Shown here: one piece after another, positions 15,152 through 22,682 of the stretch
Position numbering within the stretch: position 1 is the stretch's first letter
Layout: the number at the start of each line of letters is the position of its first letter
Source of the DNA: Clostridia bacterium
Lineage (GTDB): Bacteria > Bacillota > Clostridia > Peptostreptococcales > Caminicellaceae
Assembly (NCBI GenBank): GCA_022361035.1
Contig: JAKSBP010000003.1
Location: 1 to 48,133, forward strand
Direction of reading: 5' to 3'
DNA length: 48,133 nt
Notes under the pieces: model-generated
Database searches by the model: none
The model's input: only the letters and a program-made list of their open reading frames with translations
Told to the model about the DNA's origin: nothing
Translations under genes and position numbers: made by a program

Positions 15152-16168
15152 TTAGATATATTTGATGATTCTTGTTTTAGTCGTATGCCAATATTTACTA
15201 TCATATCCAAACCGTTTGTTAATCATTTCATAATACTCTCTCTTTAATTCCTTTATTTTAAGCTGTTTTTTTAATGCTTTGGCATAATCAATTTGTCCAC
15301 TAATCCAAATATTTTTAGGGTTCAGGAATTGATTGTCATATAAAATTGCAATTTTTTTAAGTCTATTATTGATATTTACGGTCTTAATTCGTCCACAATC
15401 TCCCCTACCGCTAACTCTGAATACGTATCCTGTGTTAGCTAATTCAAATCTTTTAGTTCTTAGGTGGTCATTCATACCATTGTTTTTTTCATAAATTTTT
15501 TGCTCTATTGCTCCTTCTAATACACTCAATATAATACTGTCTTTGATTATGATTTTTCTCGTAACCAATTCTTTTTCCTGTTTTTTTTCATTAATTAGTG
15601 TTCTAGTTAATGTAATTTCCCCTGTCTCTAAATTACAATCTAAAGGCCGAAGATTTCTAATCTCTTCATGTTCTATACCCATTACACCTTCAAAAAGTAA
15701 TCCAAACAAAGCTGCATCCTGTGGGTTATAACAAAAATCTATAATATTATGTAGCTCATCCCTTGTAATATACTTTCCCAGTAGGTTATCATCTTCGTCG
15801 TCAACTATATTTTCTGCTACAAAGTTTACATACTTTCTGAGCATCTCACTACCTCTAAATAAATTACAGTAATTAATCCTAGTTGGTACATAACCTTTTT
15901 TTATTGCATAATTTACATATCTTCTTAAATAGGAAAGTGTACTATATAGGGATTGTACACTCTTTTTATTCAAACTCTTTAAAAACTCTTCCGTTTGTTC
16001 AAAATTAAAATTTGCTAAATCTTTATTTAACGCCATTTCTATGTCATAGGCATTACTTAATAACCTTTTTACATGTATTTGGGTAGTTTCTCTATATGTT
16101 TCTCTAATAAAACCTAGTTTAAGACCTTCATTATACAGCTTATATTCTTCTCTTTTTTGCCTCGTCAC
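15152..16168 (-). CDS. recombinase-fold protein without catalytic residues
   Basis: I start at GTG 16168, which has AGGAGG 9 nt upstream; TTG 16192 would make that site part of the coding sequence. The 338-residue product looks like a tyrosine-recombinase-fold protein: an N-terminal SAM-like helical domain (about 15-120, with SVQSLYSTLSYLRRYVNYA) and a C-terminal domain (about 130-300). The Arg I box region reads FEGVMGIEHEEIRNLRPLDC with Glu at the Arg position, followed by the usual beta-hairpin (ETGEITLTRTLI). No H-x-x-R or LGH-Y box can be found near the end. Catalytically dead members of this fold are known as DNA-binding repressors (MrpR of SPbeta-like phages). The gene follows the DGxHR gene by about 70 nt on the same strand, and the pair ends at the hairpin 14706-14779. 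A regulatory or structural DNA-binding role is inferred. Confidence 0.6.
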   Translation of the reverse strand: MTRQKREEYKLYNEGLKLGFIRETYRETTQIHVKRLLSNAYDIEMALNKDLANFNFEQTEEFLKSLNKKSVQSLYSTLSYLRRYVNYAIKKGYVPTRINYCNLFRGSEMLRKYVNFVAENIVDDEDDNLLGKYITRDELHNIIDFCYNPQDAALFGLLFEGVMGIEHEEIRNLRPLDCNLETGEITLTRTLINEKKQEKELVTRKIIIKDSIILSVLEGAIEQKIYEKNNGMNDHLRTKRFELANTGYVFRVSGRGDCGRIKTVNINNRLKKIAILYDNQFLNPKNIWISGQIDYAKALKKQLKIKELKREYYEMINKRFGYDSKYWHTTKTRIIKYI

Positions 16169-16239
16169 CTTTCCTCTCCTCCTTTTTATCAATATGCTAT
16201 ATACAATTTAAACTTTAGTCCCTTATTAAATCCTTGACT

Positions 16240-17544
16240 TTATACGAACTCATCCAAATATTCTTCTAACTTATCTATGGTACTTTGCAATATTTCCAAT
16301 TTCATTATCCCTATCTCTTCCCATTTAAGATTATTCTTTGAAAAATCAATTTCCTTCAATATACAATCTAATTCATCCTTCCAATGCCCTATGCCCCTAA
16401 CTTTATTTAAAATATATAAATATCCTATAAAAGTATTTTCATGTGCCATAATATTATTTTTTTTATTTATTTTAACGTTTTCTATAAAGTACTGAGGAAA
16501 TAAACCTATTATATGGTTAAAACCTTCTACTAAGTACTCAGCCAAATTCTTTACATCAGACATAGTCTTAAGGTCAAAGTATCTTTTAATACCTATTTCC
16601 ATAATATCGGTTAATGTCAATGCCTTCCCATATCTAATAAGCTTCCTATCTGTAACTATCTTTCCATTTAAATCACTATAATCATTTTCATTAATTTTCT
16701 TAACTACAATATTTGCCTTGCTCTCTTTATCTAGATATTTGATAAATCTCCTTGCCATTTTATTTTTCTTATCTTCCTGAACTATGAATCTATGAGCTTT
16801 TTCAACATTATAGTTTGTAATATTTACTCCTGTTATGTAGTTAATATCTCCCTCAGCAACGGCCTCAACCATACCCATACTTCTATGAAAGCCGTCAAGA
16901 ATGTCTAGTATATTATTAACCTTCAATATTCCAGCCTTTTCATCGTATTCCAGGTCCTCTTCTTCTATAGAATTAAGGGTAATATAATTTGTAATGAACT
17001 TTCCCTGTAACAATTTTTCTTTGATTTGTTTAACACTTTTATGGTCAATTGTAGGTGTTTGTATTAAAGTACCACCTTTTTTATAGACAGTTGCCTGCCT
17101 TTGGGTTTCTTTTCTATATCTAATTGACCCTCTATGATATAAATCTGCCACTTTTTTAGCACTAATAAAAACTACATAGTGGTCATGTGCTACCTTAGTT
17201 GCCCTTTGAAATATAATGGGGAGCTTCTTTTCTTCCTCCGATAATTTAGTCCTTTTCAGCCTCTTTATTTCTTCTATCTCTTCACCAGTAAAGTACCTTT
17301 TAGGATTAATAACCTCCCTATCTAGGATTTCATACATGCTCTTAGATAAGTGATAGAGTACATCATCACTAATTTGTTCAATAGCTATTCTTTGATTAAA
17401 GATATCCTGTACCGAACCTCCAAGAATACCAACCTTTAAAAGATCTGCTTTTACCTTTTTAAGCACTTTATTATTAATGCAGTTCTCAAGAAGTAAAGGT
17501 TTAAGCTGCTTTCTTAACTCTTTCTTATTCTTCTTAGCTTCCAC
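16240..17544 (-). CDS. DGxHR-domain protein (DndB-like)
   Basis: The 434-residue product carries ILDILDGFHRSMG (DGFHR at 217-221) within the context -V-x-N-I-L-D-I-x-DGxHR-. This is the signature of the DGQHR family that includes DndB of DNA phosphorothioation and shares the ParB/sulfiredoxin-type fold. The preceding strand (KEKLLQGKFITNYITLN) and the following helix (MVEAVAEGD) fit. The N-terminal 110 residues are basic and helical; the C-terminal 150 residues are helical. No dndCDE, ssp or restriction genes are nearby, so this is not a standard Dnd system. The partner downstream is the catalytically dead recombinase-fold protein. The start is GTG 17544 with GGGAAGGGAG upstream. DNA-related regulation is plausible but unproven. 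Confidence 0.6.
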   Translation of the reverse strand: MEAKKNKKELRKQLKPLLLENCINNKVLKKVKADLLKVGILGGSVQDIFNQRIAIEQISDDVLYHLSKSMYEILDREVINPKRYFTGEEIEEIKRLKRTKLSEEEKKLPIIFQRATKVAHDHYVVFISAKKVADLYHRGSIRYRKETQRQATVYKKGGTLIQTPTIDHKSVKQIKEKLLQGKFITNYITLNSIEEEDLEYDEKAGILKVNNILDILDGFHRSMGMVEAVAEGDINYITGVNITNYNVEKAHRFIVQEDKKNKMARRFIKYLDKESKANIVVKKINENDYSDLNGKIVTDRKLIRYGKALTLTDIMEIGIKRYFDLKTMSDVKNLAEYLVEGFNHIIGLFPQYFIENVKINKKNNIMAHENTFIGYLYILNKVRGIGHWKDELDCILKEIDFSKNNLKWEEIGIMKLEILQSTIDKLEEYLDEFV

Positions 17545-17668
17545 CCTTCGATAGCTCCCTTCCCTTTTATTTTACACTAGGTATAGTATAGCATGCACCC
17601 TTATTTAGGTCAATAAATTTTTATGTTTTTTTATTTTTTTAGTTTGATATTCTAATTTAACTACTTAC

Positions 17669-17712
17669 AAAACAAAAACTACCATTAATATTACTATTAA
17701 TAGCAGTTTTTT
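17669..17712 (-). terminator. probable terminator downstream of the 17811 gene
   Basis: On the minus strand AAAACTGCTATTAATA pairs with TATTAATGGTAGTTTT and is followed by a T-rich stretch (TTTTTGTTTTG). The stem has two mismatches. Confidence 0.5.
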
Positions 17713-17810
17713 ATATAATAAAAATTGGATTTTAACTTTAATTTAGATAATAATTTAGGGGATAGTCATAAAAATGAAGAATTTTTCCTTATTAATTCTT
17801 TATAAATTTT

Positions 17811-18368
17811 CTAACAAATTTTAACTCCTTGTGCGATTGCATTAATAAAGCTATCGTCTATTGTAGCTATTGATACTGGCACAACATCAACATTTGATAC
17901 AAATACTTGAACCGAATATGTGCAGCAGCCAGTTTTACATGAAGTTACACAATCACAGAAAGTAAATCCAATAGGGTCCGTTGTTCTAGCTACTAATGTG
18001 GAACCTGCCGCAACTATATTGAAATCTCTGATAAAGGTATATGTCTCTAGTTCCTGTACTATTCCATCCTCACATACCCTTGATAAAATAAATTGTAATT
18101 CTAAATCTGGAGTATCAGCACTACCTGGTGAGGATGTCGTAACCTCAAACTCAACAGTTGTTGCAAAATCTACCTTAACCAATGGAGTAATCAAGTCTCC
18201 TAGTTCAATACCAACAGAAACTAAATTTATTGTATCTCCAGTTCTATTTAGAAGGTCCACTTCTCCTCCTCTAGTTCCACATGCTAATCTAATATCCTTT
18301 TCAAGTTTTTTTGTTGGGCACTTTTTCTTACATTGGCAATCTCTAGACTTCATATATGCTGTAGTCAT
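17811..18368 (-). CDS. DUF4489-like cysteine-containing protein
   Basis: The start is ATG 18368, with AAAGGAGG 8 nt upstream. After a Cys/Lys-rich N terminus (SRDCQCKKKCPTKKLEK) comes a beta-sandwich-like domain: LACGTRGGEVDLLNRTGDTI, VSVGIELGDLITPLVKVDF, several Val/Ser/Thr strands, and a Cys cluster FCDCVTSCKTGCC near residue 145. The pattern LACGT-x-GG-, hydrophobic strands and a conserved PLVKVDF fits DUF4489, a family I know mainly from spore-forming Clostridia; a surface or spore-associated role is often supposed but not shown. There is no signal peptide. It is alone on the minus strand between two hairpin terminators. Confidence 0.6.
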   Translation of the reverse strand: MTTAYMKSRDCQCKKKCPTKKLEKDIRLACGTRGGEVDLLNRTGDTINLVSVGIELGDLITPLVKVDFATTVEFEVTTSSPGSADTPDLELQFILSRVCEDGIVQELETYTFIRDFNIVAAGSTLVARTTDPIGFTFCDCVTSCKTGCCTYSVQVFVSNVDVVPVSIATIDDSFINAIAQGVKIC

Positions 18369-18535
18369 ATATTTCACCTCCTTTTTATGGAGTTAGTTAA
18401 ATCTTATTTCTAATACAAACTTATTTATTTTGCTCACTTTATAGTATGCATTCTGACCTTAATTGTGAAATATATTAATAAGTCTCTCTATAAAGACAGT
18501 TATAATTTAGAGTGTTGTTTATCTATACAATACAA

Positions 18536-18583
18536 AAGTCAGTAATTTCTGCCTTTTAAAACTGAAACAGAAATTACTGACTT
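18536..18583. terminator. perfect 16-bp inverted repeat, terminator between 18631 and 18368 genes
   Basis: AAGTCAGTAATTTCTG (18536-18551) and CAGAAATTACTGACTT (18568-18583) are exact complements with a 16-nt loop. On the minus strand it follows the ferritin-like gene (stop at 18631) and is followed by TTTGTATTG. Confidence 0.65.
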
Positions 18584-18630
18584 CAAAATTGTTTTAGATA
18601 GCTTTTCTATGATTTTTTCTATTTTAAAAC

Positions 18631-19143
18631 CTATAATCTTATCTTTTTTATATCATCCTTTAACCTGTTTATATCTACCATCCAATCCTCTATATCATGC
18701 TCATGCTCTAATTCATCATTTAAAATATTTGTTGCCATTTGGTAGGTTACATGATCCTTGCCATTAGTATAATTAGCTATTTCTTCATATCTCTCAATAG
18801 CACATCTTTCACCCTTAAGGTTTTGCTCTAATATCACCTCTACATAAGGGTCATTAGGTTCTTCGTATTGACATCGTGCCAATTCAACCCACTTATCAGG
18901 ATTTAAAACTGGAGTACCTCCAAGCTGTATTATTCTGTCTACTAGAAGCTCCGCATGGGCCAGTTCCTCATTAGCATGGACAAGAAGCTCTGGTTCAATT
19001 TCGCTTCTCATAGGCCCTTCCATCATCCTAGCACCAATCCAATACTGATAATATGCAAGCCATTCCTCTGCAAGTGCCTCGTTAAGCATTTGAATTAATT
19101 TCTCCACATCCAAATTTGCAATTTCAATTGCCTTTTTACCCAT
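18631..19143 (-). CDS. ferritin-like di-iron protein (Dps-like)
   Basis: I start at ATG 19143, preceded 7 nt upstream by AAAAGGAG; a longer frame up to 19188 would translate through that site. The 170-residue product is a four-helix bundle with the ligand pattern of ferritin-like proteins: E26/E27 in helix 1, E60 and H63 in helix 2 (ANEELAHAE), E116 in helix 3 (RCAIERYEE) and E144/H147 in helix 4 (NDELEHEHD). Cys91 and Cys114 flank the third helix, as in DPSL (thioferritin) proteins, which are Dps-sized with a bacterioferritin-type centre. It probably stores iron or detoxifies peroxide in the cytoplasm, useful in an anaerobe with a CODH. The DPSL subclass is an inference. It is monocistronic. 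Confidence 0.85.
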   Translation of the reverse strand: MGKKAIEIANLDVEKLIQMLNEALAEEWLAYYQYWIGARMMEGPMRSEIEPELLVHANEELAHAELLVDRIIQLGGTPVLNPDKWVELARCQYEEPNDPYVEVILEQNLKGERCAIERYEEIANYTNGKDHVTYQMATNILNDELEHEHDIEDWMVDINRLKDDIKKIRL

Positions 19144-19430
19144 TATATCACTCCTTTTTAATAATTGATGAAATTTATAAATTGTCAAAAATCATCAGCA
19201 AATAAAAGCTTCTATTTCCCTAATATACTTATTACCCTAATATATTTTATATAATCATTTAATATATCTACTTTTTTATTTAAAGATATTTCTATGAAAA
19301 ATTGAAATTACAGTAGTTTTTATATAAAATTATATTATCAATATGTAGAAACTATTTATAAATTTTCATAGATATTTTATAATATAAAGAATCCTATTGA
19401 AACTTAACTGATCATAAAGGAGGTACTACT

Positions 19431-20549
19431 ATGGCCCATAAAAATTTCGTTGTACATAATAAATCTTCCAAGCCCGATAATATCGTTAAATCTGAAAATG
19501 AGCTTATAAACAAATGTTTGTCAATAGAGAATGAATTACCTAATTTTATGAAGGATTACTTTATATTTTTAAAAAACAGTGTATCTTTGACCTCTAGACA
19601 TGCCTATCTCAACGATATTATCTTTTTTTGCAAATATCTTATCTCAGAAACGGACTTAACAGAAGCCCATACAATAAAGGCAATTACTCCAAAAGAGTTT
19701 AATAAAATTAAGGCCCGTGATATCAATAGATTCATCGGTGATTATTGTGCTAGGTATTTGATTGAAAGAGAGGATGCCACTGTTGTCATGGAAAATCACA
19801 ACAGGGCCTTAGCCCGTAAGAAATCATCCCTTACCTCCCTTTTTAAGTACTTGTTTAGGGATGAGATTTTGACCAATAATATAGCCGATGGCTTTAATCC
19901 TATAAAATTGCCAAAACCTCAGCCCGATGCAATTAAAAAGCTTGAAGTTGACGAGGTAGCAATAATGCTAGATGCCGTTGAAAGCGGCTCTGGTTTAACG
20001 GATAAGGAAAAGCAGTATTGGAAAAAAACTAAATTAAGAGATAAGGCAATACTTGTATTATTTACTACCTATGGTCTAAGGTTAAAAGAATTACAGGAAT
20101 TAAATCTATCTTCCTTTAATTTTAATCGTGGGGAATTTAAAATTTATAGAAAAAGGGGCAAGGAAGTTAACATGCCTTTAAATCAATCTGTAGAGAAAAC
20201 TTTGAAAAAATACATTAATGATGAAAGACCGAATTCTGAAAGTATACCCCATGAACATAGGGATGCTGTCTTCTTATCCCTTCAAAAAAAACGTATGACA
20301 AAATTGGCAATAAGAAAACTTGTAAAAAAATATACATCAATAGCCCTAGATACAACTAGGGAAAATGGATACAGCCCTCATAAATTAAGGGCTACGGCAG
20401 CTTCTTCCCTTATTCAATATGGTTTTTCAATATATGACGTTCAAAATCTTTTGGACCATGATAATGTTACAACTACTCAACTATATTCTGCCCATAAGAA
20501 AAATGTTAAACGAGAAATTGTTAAGAACTTTGAATGGCTTGAGGAGTAA
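19431..20549 (+). CDS. tyrosine recombinase, XerC/D-like, complete active site
   Basis: The 372-residue product contains the full catalytic set: Arg217 (TYGLRLKEL), Lys244 in the beta-hairpin (IYRKRGKEV), His317 and Arg320 (SPHKLRAT), His343 (LLDHDNV) and Tyr352 (TQLYSAHKK). The N-terminal 35-160 region is the SAM-like core-binding domain (KNSVSLTSRHAYLNDIIFFC). The family cuts and rejoins DNA at short inverted sites; chromosomal integrases of this type in Clostridia often stand alone next to lexA. The start is ATG 19431 with AAAGGAGG 7 nt upstream. The spacing to the next gene is 94 nt. The call as an active recombinase is secure; its site and role (dimer resolution or element mobility) are not known. 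Confidence 0.9.
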   Translation: MAHKNFVVHNKSSKPDNIVKSENELINKCLSIENELPNFMKDYFIFLKNSVSLTSRHAYLNDIIFFCKYLISETDLTEAHTIKAITPKEFNKIKARDINRFIGDYCARYLIEREDATVVMENHNRALARKKSSLTSLFKYLFRDEILTNNIADGFNPIKLPKPQPDAIKKLEVDEVAIMLDAVESGSGLTDKEKQYWKKTKLRDKAILVLFTTYGLRLKELQELNLSSFNFNRGEFKIYRKRGKEVNMPLNQSVEKTLKKYINDERPNSESIPHEHRDAVFLSLQKKRMTKLAIRKLVKKYTSIALDTTRENGYSPHKLRATAASSLIQYGFSIYDVQNLLDHDNVTTTQLYSAHKKNVKREIVKNFEWLEE

Positions 20550-20643
20550 AAATCTAAATTATATTATTTTATAACCTAGAGATATACGTCATTAAAAATA
20601 AATAAAGATTAAGTTATTATTTAATAATAGGTGGGATAAAATT

Positions 20644-21291
20644 ATGCTTTTGATTTTTTGGAGTTTAATAATTCTTTTAATGATTCTTATGGTATTAAAT
20701 GAGATTGTAAAGAAATATAATCTGACTAATAATACATTTATATTAATTCCAATTATGTTGCTTATATTTAATATTGTTATAACCTCTAAATTTGTAGAAA
20801 CTAAGGATAGTCTTAACACATCAACTTTTATGTCTTATAATTTATCAAAGGATGCTTTTAGGAAAATTAATTATACAAATAAGATGGAAAATGAAAAGGA
20901 TATGAGAAAATTAGTAAATGTAATCAAAGAAATCAATAAAAACCTAGAAATACTTGAATTTAATCTAAGACATTCAAAACTCGCTCATGATAATGAACGA
21001 TTTCATTTATTGATTAATAAACTAAAAAATAGTTTAAATGCCTTTATAAGTCACCATAATAAATATTTTGCAAACAATAAAACAGCAACTTCACAGAAGC
21101 TAAATAAATATGAGAAACTTAAAATTGAATTAGTCATGATTGAACACTATTTAAATAAACTAGGAACTTCTAAATCTAATGAGTTTGGTATTCAGCTATA
21201 TAGAGTAGAACTAATGGGTAAAGAAAAATATGATTGGTACTCAAAACTTGAAGAGAGAGTTTTTAATATAGAAGGAATTGTTAATAGGTAA
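20644..21291 (+). CDS. membrane-anchored helical protein, unknown function
   Basis: The 215-residue product begins with two hydrophobic segments (about 2-18, LLIFWSLIILLMILMVLN, and 32-48, FILIPIMLLIFNIVI). These are followed by a soluble helical part with charged, partly heptad-like sequence (about 75-140, KDMRKLVNVIKEINKNLEIL, then a second helix). A TAGGTGGG ribosome binding site precedes the ATG. The helical domain would lie on one side of the membrane. No known family is recognised. It sits between the recombinase and the SOS pair, convergent with yneA, and both are separated by the hairpin 21303-21358. Confidence 0.6.
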   Translation: MLLIFWSLIILLMILMVLNEIVKKYNLTNNTFILIPIMLLIFNIVITSKFVETKDSLNTSTFMSYNLSKDAFRKINYTNKMENEKDMRKLVNVIKEINKNLEILEFNLRHSKLAHDNERFHLLINKLKNSLNAFISHHNKYFANNKTATSQKLNKYEKLKIELVMIEHYLNKLGTSKSNEFGIQLYRVELMGKEKYDWYSKLEERVFNIEGIVNR

Positions 21292-21302
21292 AAGCAACCT
21301 AA

Positions 21303-21358
21303 GGATAGAGTTATTGATAAAGTATTAATTTTTAGTTAGATTACTAATAACCCTATCC
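21303..21358. terminator. inverted repeat after the 20644 gene
   Basis: GGATAGAGTTATT (21303-21315) pairs with AATAACCCTATCC (21346-21358), one mismatch, loop 30 nt. It lies 12 nt after the stop of the plus-strand gene. No strong T run follows. Confidence 0.4.
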
Positions 21359-21378
21359 CTATAGACTCCCTACTGACT

Positions 21379-21401
21379 CAAAAAAGCCTCAAGGCCCTTT
21401 T
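21379..21401 (-). terminator. terminator of the yneA-like gene
   Basis: On the minus strand AAAAGGGCC-TTGA-GGCTTTTTT directly after the stop codon of the LysM gene: short GC-rich stem plus a run of T. Confidence 0.65.
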
Positions 21402-21404
21402 CCC

Positions 21405-21704
21405 TTATTCAATAGGAATTTTAATGACCTGTCCAGGATAAATGTCATAGGAGTTTAGGTTATTTATCAAACCAATCTCATAGACCGACTTTCTAACATC
21501 TCTATTCTTAGAACAAAACTCCCTAGCCAATCCCCAAACTGTATCACCACCTTCAACTACAACTTCTATATACTTTGGCTCTTCATAGCCTTCCACCCTA
21601 TTTATTAAGGAATATGTAATTGATACTGTAAAAAATAAAACTACCATTAAAAACATCGTGTTTAACATAATATTTTTCCTGTTAACTTTATTTAATCTTT
21701 TCAT
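21405..21704 (-). CDS. yneA: LysM-domain cell-division suppressor, YneA-like
   Basis: The start is ATG 21704, with GGAGG 7 nt upstream; the frame up to 21722 overlaps a LexA box and is unlikely. The 99-residue product has a basic N terminus, one membrane segment (about 18-36, TMFLMVVLFFTVSITYSLI) and a C-terminal LysM domain (about 49-98, VVVEGGDTVWGLAREFC to YPGQVIKIPI). In Bacillus YneA is made during the SOS response, is anchored in the membrane facing outward, and delays division by acting at the septum. Here the gene is divergent from lexA with the LexA boxes between, the same arrangement as in Bacillus. The sequence is distant enough that the role is inferred mainly from context and architecture. 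Confidence 0.8.
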   Translation of the reverse strand: MKRLNKVNRKNIMLNTMFLMVVLFFTVSITYSLINRVEGYEEPKYIEVVVEGGDTVWGLAREFCSKNRDVRKSVYEIGLINNLNSYDIYPGQVIKIPIE

Positions 21705-21715
21705 CTTTACGCCTC

Positions 21716-21729
21716 CAAACATTCGTTCG
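21716..21729. promoter_or_regulatory. LexA box 3 (yneA leader)
   Basis: CGAACGAATGTTTG on the minus strand, matching CGAACnnnnGTTyG. It overlaps the leader just upstream of the yneA ribosome binding site. Confidence 0.65.
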
Positions 21730-21745
21730 TTTTCATGTCAATTTC

Positions 21746-21774
21746 ATTATACTCGAACGTACGTTCTTTGTAAA
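21746..21774 (-). promoter_or_regulatory. yneA promoter with LexA box 1 in its spacer
   Basis: On the minus strand TTTACA (21769-21774), a 17-nt spacer, TATAAT (21746-21751). The spacer contains the perfect palindromic LexA box CGAACGTACGTTCG-like site at 21754-21766, so bound LexA would block RNA polymerase. Confidence 0.8.
21754..21766. promoter_or_regulatory. LexA box 1
   Basis: CGAACGTACGTTC, a perfect palindrome matching the Gram-positive SOS consensus, inside the yneA promoter spacer. Confidence 0.85.
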
Positions 21775-21785
21775 GGGTTTTTTAT

Positions 21786-21799
21786 CGAACTTATGTTTG
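21786..21799. promoter_or_regulatory. LexA box 2 (lexA operator)
   Basis: CGAACTTATGTTTG, matching CGAACnnnnGTTyG, overlapping the -35 of the lexA promoter. This gives autorepression of lexA. Confidence 0.85.
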
Positions 21800-21825
21800 A
21801 ATAGTTACCTCTAATATGTTATAAT
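21797..21825 (+). promoter_or_regulatory. lexA promoter
   Basis: TTGAAT (21797-21802), 17-nt spacer, TATAAT (21820-21825), 31 nt before the lexA start codon. Confidence 0.8.
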
Positions 21826-21856
21826 ATAGCAAATGGCAATATAGTGAGGTGCTGAT

Positions 21857-22474
21857 ATGAGTTTAGATTTGACTAAACAACAAAGTAAAATATTAGAATT
21901 TATCAGAAGCGAGGTTAATTCCAAGGGATATCCTCCTTCAGTTAGGGAAATTTGTGAAGCAGTTGGATTGAAATCTACTTCTACTGTCCATGGACACTTG
22001 ACAAGGCTTGAGAAGAAAGGTTATATTAGACGTGATTCTACTAAACCAAGGGCTATTGAGGTCCTAGATTCGTCTAGTAATATATTTCCTGAAAAAAAAG
22101 AAATCGCCCATATTCCAATAATAGGCAAGGTTACTGCTGGTGAACCGATTTTAGCCGTTGAAAATATCGAAGAAACCTTTCCAGTTCCCTTTGACTTCGT
22201 TGAGTCGGGTACCTATTTTATGCTAAAAATTGAGGGTGAAAGTATGATTGAAGCTGGTATATTAGACAGTGATTTTGTACTTGTAAAACAACAGCCTATT
22301 GCTACTAATGGACAAATCGTAGTTGCTTTGATAGATGATTCTGCTACAGTAAAAAGATTTTTTATAGAAGATGATTGTATAAGACTACAGCCAGAGAATA
22401 AATCAATGGAGCCTATTCTAATAGAAGATGCAAAAATACTTGGCGTAGTTAAAGGAGTTTTTAGAAAAATATGA
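21857..22474 (+). CDS. lexA: SOS repressor LexA
   Basis: The 205-residue product has the normal LexA length and layout. There is an N-terminal winged HTH (1-65, with [20 protein letters not shown] as the recognition region), the self-cleavage site Ala94-Gly95 (KVTAGEP), and the S24-type protease domain with the catalytic dyad Ser129 (EGESMIEAG) and Lys166 (ATVKRFF). It represses DNA-damage genes and cleaves itself when RecA is activated. Its own operator (21786-21799) and those of yneA lie in the shared divergent promoter region. GAGGTG precedes the ATG. A terminator-like palindrome follows 6 nt after the stop. Confidence 0.97.
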   Translation: MSLDLTKQQSKILEFIRSEVNSKGYPPSVREICEAVGLKSTSTVHGHLTRLEKKGYIRRDSTKPRAIEVLDSSSNIFPEKKEIAHIPIIGKVTAGEPILAVENIEETFPVPFDFVESGTYFMLKIEGESMIEAGILDSDFVLVKQQPIATNGQIVVALIDDSATVKRFFIEDDCIRLQPENKSMEPILIEDAKILGVVKGVFRKI

Positions 22475-22480
22475 CATAAA

Positions 22481-22501
22481 AAAAGCGTCTATGACGCTTT
22501 T
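22481..22501 (+). terminator. lexA terminator palindrome
   Basis: AAAAGCGTC-TAT-GACGCTTTT, perfect 9-bp stem just after lexA. The same palindrome recurs at 22653-22676, there followed by more T. Confidence 0.7.
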
Positions 22502-22676
22502 CATCTTGTTAACAAAGTTAACAAGATGATAGGCTTTAACAAACTTCCAAGTTCAAGGCACACTAAAATCGAGGAGCGGAGCTTGCTCTACTGCAAGTGA
22601 GCACCAGAGATTTTAGCAGTAACGCAGAAATTGGGAGTTTGGTAACAGCCTCAAAAGCGTCTATGACGCTTTTTTT
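22481..22676. repeat. 196-bp nested inverted-repeat element between two copies of a terminator palindrome
   Basis: Between identical palindromes (22481-22501 and 22653-22673) lie: CATCTTGTTAAC/GTTAACAAGATG (22502-22513 with 22517-22528, perfect); a long outer stem AGGCTTTAACAAACTT (from 22531) with GGGAGTTTGGTAACAGCCT (22633-22651); an inner CTAAAATC/GATTTTAG pair (22563-22570 with 22609-22616); and a GC-richer tip (GCTTGCTCTACTGCAAGTGAGC region). The middle is more GC-rich than its surroundings. It could be an inserted mobile repeat that hit and duplicated the lexA terminator, or a structured RNA. No coding frame is present. Confidence 0.6.
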
Positions 22677-22682
22677 ATGTAC

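Noticed and set aside
16240..17544. A full Dnd phosphorothioation or restriction system
   Set aside because: Only a DGxHR protein is present; no cysteine desulfurase, DndC, DndD, DndE or nuclease gene is in the window.
17920..18396. 158-codon plus-strand ORF opposite the DUF4489-like gene
   Set aside because: The minus-strand product has a better start signal and a recognisable Cys-cluster pattern; the plus frame is Ser/Val/Pro-rich as expected of an antisense frame.
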